Origin: Arachis hypogaea
Lineage: Eukaryota; Streptophyta; Magnoliopsida; Fabales; Fabaceae
Length of the DNA: 64,000 nt
Direction of reading: 5' to 3'
Assembly: GCF_003086295.3 (NCBI RefSeq)
Contig: NC_092052.1
Span: forward strand, 14,662,346 to 14,726,345
Shown here one piece after another: positions 58,024-64,000 of the stretch (positions within the stretch are counted from its first letter, which is position 1; each line of letters starts with the position of its first letter). A model generated the notes under the pieces. That model was given only the letters and a program-made list of their open reading frames with translations, did not search any database and was not told the origin of the DNA. Made by a program: the position numbers and the translations under genes.

Positions 58024-59227
58024 GTAAGCCTGTCCAGCCAATTTTTATTTAAATAAAAATATATTTACGTTTTTATTATATGTTAATTTTATAGAAGTAT
58101 TTCGCGGGCACATACCAAGAAGAAAAATGTTTAAGGATTAGTAGAGTTTATTGTTTTTAACCATTATTTTTAATCATTAACTTAATTTTTTTTAATTTAA
58201 ATAATTTAACAATATATTTTTAACTCATATTTTTAAATATTGATATTTAACGGCTGACTAAAAGCAATCAATTCTGCTGGAGTTCAAATTTTTCTTTACC
58301 GAAAAATTTAGAGGAAAAAAGAAAGCATAAGTAACAAGCATCTTTATAGTACCGGCAAAATATGAACAAATTAATTATATTGTACAAATTTTACTCTTCA
58401 AAATTAATTGGCATTTAATTTAAAAGTAAAAAATATTAATAAAAAATTAAAATAAAATACTTGTGCTTTAATTTAAATTATGAAAAAATATATTTTTATA
58501 AATTTATGAATTAAAAAAAGAGAGATTGGCAATTCTTTAAAATTTATTAAAAAATTAATCTTTTTATTTATTAACATCTAAGAAAATATTATATTAAAAT
58601 TGAAAACGTCAATATAACTTATAATCTTTTAAGGTGACATAAGAAAAAAATTTGAATTTGAAATACAGATAAATCTAATAAAAAAACGAACTAAATTTAT
58701 ACAATATGTGATTAAAAAAAATTAAAATATTATATTAATTAAATTATTATTTAAATTGTGAAATAAATTAAATAATAATGTATTATAACAAACGTTCTCG
58801 ATCACAAAAAAAAAAAAAAAAAACGTTCTCGATCACCTTGTGTTATTTCAAATCCTGAAAAAAATTTATTTGAGCTTCTATGGCACCTTGAAGGTTGTGC
58901 GACACATTCATTTTTTAACATCAAGAGTAAATGAGTAACAGTAGTGATAGTTTCTTATTAGATACCAATCAATTAAATAATGATTTTTTAATGGATTTAA
59001 AAAAAATGTCAATAGTTCATTTTTAAATTCATAAATTTGTAGCAACAAAAATTATTTAAAAAAATATTAGTTTTAACTTTTAAGGTTCAAAAATGATAAA
59101 TTCTCTTCTCACTATTTTTTTATTAGGATATTTTTATCTCTCATCATAAAATAAATAGATATATCAATTATTTTTTTTATATGAAAAGTTTTAAATTTGT
59201 CATTTTTTAAGATATTTGCATTAATAG
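58024..59227. other. AT-rich spacer or intron
   Basis: No coding features. Contains the poly(A) insertion footprint at 58790-58836. Confidence 0.45.
58790..58836 (+). mobile_element. Poly(A)-only retroposition footprint
   Basis: AAACGTTCTCGATCAC occurs at 58790-58805 and 58821-58836, separated only by 15 A. This is what an extremely 5'-truncated LINE or SINE insertion would leave: target duplication plus tail. Confidence 0.65.
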
Positions 59228-59313
59228 GATGACTAATTTATATACGATAAATAAAATAAACAAATAAATAATTACTATGTGGATTATATTTTTTTGGTCA
59301 TTATTTATTTTTT

Positions 59314-59471
59314 GGTAAAAACTCAGGTGAAGGTGAAGTCGACTTCACGTGAAGTCGACTTCACGATACCTAAGAGCGTTAGATGAAAATTTAGTCAAAT
59401 CAGTCAAATCATTTAACGGCTCTCAAGTATCAGCAACTTCACGTAAAGTCGACTGTATCTGAGTTTCCACC
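59314..59471. mobile_element. Small Mutator-type MITE with 9-bp target duplication
   Basis: 158 bp. Left end GGTAAAAACTCAGGTGAAGG; reversed right end GGTGGAAACTCAGATACAGT. Flanked by TTATTTTTT at 59305-59313 and 59472-59480. Contains the palindrome GTCGACTTCACGTGAAGTCG. The opposite arm of the host structure (63755-63785) lacks it. Confidence 0.87.
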
Positions 59472-59615
59472 TTATTTTTTATTTATTTTTTAAAAGATTC
59501 TATATCAATATATATACTAAAATACCCTTATAAATAATTATAAATAGACATATATGTCCTTTGATTAATTTTGTTAAAAAATTAAATAATTTTTTTATTA
59601 TTGTGACCAAAATAC

Positions 59616-61570
59616 TAAGGTTCTGAAAACCGAACCGATCATCGAACCGCTCTAGTTACTGATTCATTGGTTCATAGGTTCAACTATGGTTGAACCGAAA
59701 AAATCGTTTTATAATAAAATAATAAATAAAATATAAATAAACACATTAAAACATAGTTATAGTCTAATATAAATTTTAAAATATAATCCAAATTAAAAGT
59801 ACTACATAAACAATAATATTATGATCTCATTCAAATACAAACTCAAAAGTCAAATAGCAAAAACAACCAATCAAACATAAACATACCAACATCCAACTGA
59901 TTCAAGTTTGATAAAAATTTTCACTTACAACAAAAAGCATCAAAGTTGTTGATGGTAATACAGCAGTTCCTCCTGGAATATAAAGACCCACAGAATTGAT
60001 ACTTCTTGCAACTCGCTTGCATTGAATTTCCTGGTATTTTCAGAAGACTCAAAACAAAAATATTGGTGTAATACCCCAAGAATGAACAAACACATAAGCA
60101 TAATTACAAAATCAAAGAACTTGGCACAAACATAATGGTGAAAATCCACAAATCAGGGACAGTAATGCACATCTGACTAGAACCAAAATAAATCTTCCAC
60201 GTATTTTGTATTTTGTATTTAATCTTTCTAGAAATATTTAGCCTTTTCTAAATAATATTGCAAGTAACAATTATCATAAAAGGACACCACTTAACATATC
60301 TTTAAATAATTTATTTTCAACTGTTTAAAAAAATTGACTTAATAAAACATGGATGATCCAAAGTAAGAATAAGAATTAGAATGACATACATACTTTCATG
60401 TTCTCAACAATTCTCTCAGGTGTCTTCTGAGCAACATGGAATGCATATATATTGTTGTATGCCACATCAAAAGCTTCCTTAACAGCTCCATCAAGCTGTA
60501 CTCCCATAAAACAACATGAAGTTAAACAGCAGAAAAAGCTGACTCTTACTCAAATCAGAAAATTAGTTGCAAAATTTCAATTTCAATTCAAGAGAAATAA
60601 ACAAACAAAACCTACCTATCAATTAGTTGCAGAATTTCAATTTCAATTTCAATTATTCAGTTGAAACATTAGTTGAAATAGGCAAACAATTATTCAATCA
60701 ATTATTCAATCATTATATCAGTTCACACTTCACAGTTCACAGAAAAACAATTATTCAATCACTATATTACCATATCAGTTCCAAGTTAAATGACTTGAAT
60801 CAGAGTTCACAAAATTTCACTATATCAGTAAACCACATATCAGATATCACTATATGTCTATATCAGAGTTCACAGAACTTCATAAAATCAAGCAATTATT
60901 CAATCATAAATTCATAGTTAATAAAAAAAATTACCTAGAGAACACGCAAGAGACAGTGGTTGTGGAAGGGGACAGAGACACCGAGAGACAGAGACACCGA
61001 GCGACCAAGGGAGACAAAGACACTGAGAGACACCGATGGAGACAGAGCATGCAAGAGTGGTGGAGCAGACGGTGGCTTCGAAGGTCGCGATGGCTGCTGC
61101 GCGATGGAGGCATCGAAGGTTGCGCGACGGAGGCTTCGAAGGTTGCGCTGGCTGTTGGGCAATGGAGGGGAAGTGAGCGAGCACGAGGCGGTGGCTATTC
61201 GAAGGAACGACGACGGCGGCGGCACAAAACGGTGGCTGGACGGAGGTGAGGGACGACTAGGAGCTAGGGCTAAGTGCAGGATAGAGATCGAGTGTGAGTG
61301 AGGCAGAGGCGTTCTGAAGTGGAATGTGGATCTGGGCATCGAGGATGGAGTTAGGGCTAAGTGCAGTAACTGAAACGGTGACATTTCATTCCCCATTCAA
61401 AAAACCGGTCGGGTCACAGTTTGGTTTGACCGACCGATTTCTGGCCAGTTCACCGGTTCAATTCCGGTTTTTGAAATCTGCGGTTTTAGCATTTGCCCGA
61501 GTTGTTTTCCTCAGCGGTTCACAGTTCAATCAGTTCAACCGGTCGGTCCAAACCGATTTTTAGAACCTTG
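59616..61570. mobile_element. Non-autonomous hAT element carrying a host gene fragment
   Basis: 1955 bp. Left end TAAGGTTCTGAAAACCGAAC; reversed right end CAAGGTTCTAAAAATCGGTT. Flanked by CAAAATAC at 59608-59615 and 61571-61578, the 8-bp duplication typical of hAT. Sub-terminal ACCGGTY-rich repeats are seen near 61400-61550. The empty site is visible in the opposite arm (63622-63635). The interior includes two exons of histidinol dehydrogenase and low-complexity GAGACA repeats (60960-61050). No transposase. Confidence 0.92.
59941..60519 (-). pseudogene. Histidinol dehydrogenase fragment captured by the hAT element
   Basis: On the minus strand the first exon piece (60519 to ~60396) reads [20 protein letters not shown] then [16 protein letters not shown] and a GTATGT donor. 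The second piece (~60032 to 59941) follows an AG acceptor and reads [20 protein letters not shown] then [12 protein letters not shown]. These are adjacent segments of plant histidinol dehydrogenase, the last enzyme of histidine synthesis. The retained ~360-bp intron means genomic DNA was captured. It is partial, so not functional. Confidence 0.85.
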
Positions 61571-61663
61571 CAAAATACCCTCTTATAATAAAAAAATTAA
61601 AATTAAATATTAATCTAATAATATCAAAAAAAGAAAAAGTCTAAGCATGCATTAATCTATTAA

Positions 61664-62922
61664 GAGTAAGCTATCATTTCTACCCCTGAAAGTTCAGAAC
61701 GCTGATAAATCTACCCACGAATAAGCAAAACTACCATTTCTACCCATGAAAGATGGACTTTTGCTAACAAAACTACCCGAATCCTAAAAAATTATTTGAA
61801 ATCCCCTAAATCCCCTCTAATATAACCTAACTACTCTAACTTTTCTTTTTACTCCACAGTACCATTCTCACCCAAATCCTCCCTCACCGCCACTCTCATC
61901 CCCAACCACCACCACCACTAACGTTATCACCATCAAAACCATCCCTTTCTCCTTTTATGTTGTCCTATACACCAGCGAACTCAACGACATTTCTCGCCGT
62001 TCATCTTTACGCTGCGACGGTGCCATTTGCTGCTTCGAATTCGAAGAAGATGATTATGTTCAAACCTTGCCTCTTTGCTCACAAATCTTCCATGTTGATT
62101 GCATCGATGCTTGGCTTCGTTCCCACACAAGCTACCCTCTCTGCCGCGTGGGGTTCTCTCTGCCACTTTGCTGTTTGCTCCCATGTTCGCCGCCACAGGA
62201 TCCGACCAAGTCTTGACGCCGACGAATATGGCTCAAAATCAGTAGGGGAAGTAAGGGATTGGACCCCAGTTGCAAGGAGAAGAATTCAATTCGGTCGAAG
62301 GGGAGTGGAGCGCGGTAGATTTCGATAGATTTTCATAGGAACAGAAAAACCTAGAATGAATGAAAAGAGAACTGTGAGGTTGAGAATGAGGCACTTGAAG
62401 TTGAGTTTAGTTGTTCGTACGGTTTTAGGGTTGGGAATAAATTTCTGCATCTGAGATTGCAGAGTTTCTTCTTCTGCGGGCTTTGGGTTTAATAGAAAAT
62501 TGGATATCTCCACCATTGTTACACCAATTGAGGTTGTGAATTCTAACTCTGGTCCCTGGGTTTTGTGTATTCAAACTCTGGCATGTGCTTAAATTGGCTG
62601 AACTGGGTGTTTCATGATGGGGTGAAGTTTTGAGCTTATAGATGAAGGTTGGGAACCGGTCCGGGAGTAGTAGAGGTGGTGATGGCGGTGGTAGTGACGG
62701 TGGTAATGGTGGTGAAGAAGAGTTTAAGTAGTAGTGGGATTTGAGATTAGAAAAGTGGTGGTGAAGATAAGGGTAATTTAAGAATTTTAGGTGATTTGTT
62801 AGTATTTGGATAATTTTGTTGTGCGGAATCCATATTTCATTGGTACAAATGGTAATTTCCTTCTTTTATGGATAGATATGTCAGCGTTTTCAAATTTTCT
62901 GGGTACAAATGGTAGTTTACTC
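61664..62922. mobile_element. Pack-MULE with 9-bp target duplication
   Basis: About 1259 bp. Left end GAGTAAGCTATCATTTCTAC; reversed right end GAGTAAACTACCATTTGTAC. Flanked by AATCTATTA (61654-61662) and AATCTATCA (62923-62931). The termini are related to the MITE at 40110-40366. It carries a RING-H2 gene fragment. No transposase. Confidence 0.82.
61965..62215 (+). pseudogene. Captured RING-H2 (ATL-type) ubiquitin ligase fragment, zinc ligands lost
   Basis: A plus-strand frame reads GAICCFEFEEDDYVQTLPLC, then SQIFHVDCIDAWLRSHTSYP and LCRVG, clearly the RING-H2 finger of the ATL family of membrane-anchored E3 ligases. Three expected zinc ligands are changed: the first Cys (Gly here), a His (Gln in LCSQIFH) and a Cys before PLC (Tyr in SYPLC). 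It could not fold as a RING. The open frame at 61957 in another phase is a shadow. Confidence 0.8.
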
Positions 62923-62931
62923 AATCTATCA

Positions 62932-63545
62932 ATTTTCAATTTCACCTTCCGTTCTTCACTTCTTCAAGACCTGCATCAAGCTCACACGTCACAAACTCTG
63001 CAAGTTCAGCATCACCATTATCACCATCCATAGTAATAAAATTAACCCTATCTTAATCGTTCATAGAAACACAACAACAAAGCAATAATCAAATTCAAAC
63101 CTCACGCCCAATAACAACACCCCAAATAAACCCCCTTAAAAAATTCAATTTTTCATATACCAATTTGGATTCAAATTAAAACCTAATTGAATAGCTTTTT
63201 TTTTTTGTATTTTTAATTTTATTTTCTCTCTCTAACTTAAACCCTAAATTGTCAAAGAAAATAAGTTTCCCAAATTCATAGTCATAGACGCAGCCACCAA
63301 ATTTCAAAAGAACCCCAATTTCTGGAAGGACTTCCACCCACCTGAGAATCTCAGCTGTCGTATAATAGCCGTCGCTGCAGCAAACGATGGCCCCCACTTT
63401 TAGCAGTTCATGATTGTCGGCTGCGTGAAACACATGGCAATGTTTTCCATTGACACCGTCCAAACTCACATATAAGCCCTGGGCTCCTGCCCGTCATCGG
63501 TCACCGAAAGAAAAGATGAACAAATTTTTAATTTGGTTTTTGAAA
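62932..63545 (-). other. Interior of the inverted-repeat structure with an unassigned frame
   Basis: On the minus strand 63469-63176 encodes MSLDGVNGKHCHVFHAADNH, then ELLKVGAIVCCSDGYYTTAE, ILRWVEVLPEIGVLLKFGGC and a hydrophobic tail. Further on, 63040-62950 reads MDGDNGDAELAEFVTCELDA then GLEEVKNG. Balanced composition and codon-like periodicity suggest captured exons, but I do not recognise the source protein. Confidence 0.35.
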
Positions 63546-63716
63546 AATTGGTTTTGTTTTATTTTTCTGTTGAGATTATTAGATTAAGATTTAATTTTAA
63601 TTTTTTTATTATAAGAGAGTAGTTTGGTCACAATAATAAAAAAATATTTAATTTTTTAACAAAATTAATCATAAAAACACATATGTTTATTTATAATTAT
63701 TTATAAGGATATTGTG

Positions 63717-63735
63717 ATATATATATATATATATA
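63717..63735. repeat. (AT)n microsatellite
   Basis: Short alternating AT run in the right arm of the inverted-repeat structure. Confidence 0.9.
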
Positions 63736-64000
63736 ATATTTTTTTAAAAAATAAAAAAATAAATAATGACTAAAAAAATATAATCTAAGTGATAATTGTT
63801 TTTTTATTTATTTTATTTATCGTATTGATACGTATAAATTAATCATTATTATTTTTATTCAGTAATAATTTGTACTCATATTATAAATATTTTACACACA
63901 GTCAATAAACATATAATTTATACTTATATTTATTAGAATTTTACATACATAAATTAATATATTTTATACCTATATTTTTACAAAATTACACACATAAATT

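Larger units (their letters stand above)
59228..63850. mobile_element. Large inverted-repeat structure containing nested transposons
   Basis: The left arm (59228-59313, 59481-59615, 61579-61640 after removing inserts) pairs with the right arm reversed (63850 to about 63545). Landmarks: gataaataaaataaa, ttataaataattataaata, gattaattttgttaaaaaattaaat, ttattgtgaccaaa and cttataataaaaaaattaaa. The MITE and hAT in the left arm are absent from the right arm. No terminal target duplication was found, so the outer limits are approximate. It may be another foldback or Mutator-type element. Confidence 0.65.

Noticed and set aside
60930..61400. Several overlapping ORFs of 60-150 codons rich in Arg, Ser and Pro
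   Set aside because: They come from GC-richer low-complexity GAGACA and GGCGGAGG repeats inside the hAT element, open in several frames at once, with no domain.

Overview
The window is plant nuclear DNA, most likely from a peanut-type legume (Arachis). Evidence: very AT-rich spacers, intron-containing genes with plant-type splice sites, a chloroplast insertion carrying rpoC2, rpoB, ndhA, ndhD, ycf2, petB and 23S rRNA, a 6'-deoxychalcone-synthase-like aldo/keto reductase, and a Ty3-gypsy element rich in the TGGCGTTNAACGCCA-type palindromes that I associate with Arachis retroelements. The genus call comes from memory of such sequences, not from a search.

Layout. 1-19016 is retroelement territory: a truncated reversed LTR at the left edge, then a decayed Athila-like Ty3-gypsy element (gag, pol, a third ORF). 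It is bounded by two 3.75-kb direct repeats, each made of LTR + host flank + a nested solo LTR. 19017-32330 holds short tandem repeat units carrying decayed gene fragments, a 5.8-kb L1-type LINE with only two visible ORF2 lesions, and two Tourist-type MITEs. 32341-40470 contains two long-inverted-repeat Mutator-like elements on either side of an intact F-box/DUF295 gene. 40553-43650 is a scrambled chloroplast insertion (NUPT). 43673-46000 holds a SINE, an XTH pseudogene and a broken 3' end related to the F-box gene. 46302-51942 is the genic core on the minus strand: a DCL-like plastid protein gene (3 exons) and an aldo/keto reductase (4 exons). 52700-64000 is mostly DNA transposons: a long-inverted-repeat Mutator-like element, a hAT element carrying two exons of histidinol dehydrogenase, a Pack-MULE carrying a RING-H2 fragment, and a larger inverted-repeat structure that contains both. 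The first exon of a DUF7054-like gene lies at 57750.

How it fits together. The genes do not form a pathway. What is coherent is the insertion history: many elements have target-site duplications readable by eye, and several insertions can be checked against a paralogous 'empty site' elsewhere in this window (the LINE, both Tourist MITEs, the 32510 Mutator element, the two MITEs nested in the 38457 element, and the MITE and hAT inside the 59228-63850 inverted repeat). I found no convincing new molecular system. The most noteworthy items are the retroelement/host chimeric duplication, the NUPT with its chimeric ORF and 98-bp-arm tRNA palindrome, the two gene-capturing transposons, and a possible tandem-acceptor bypass of a frameshift in the reductase gene.
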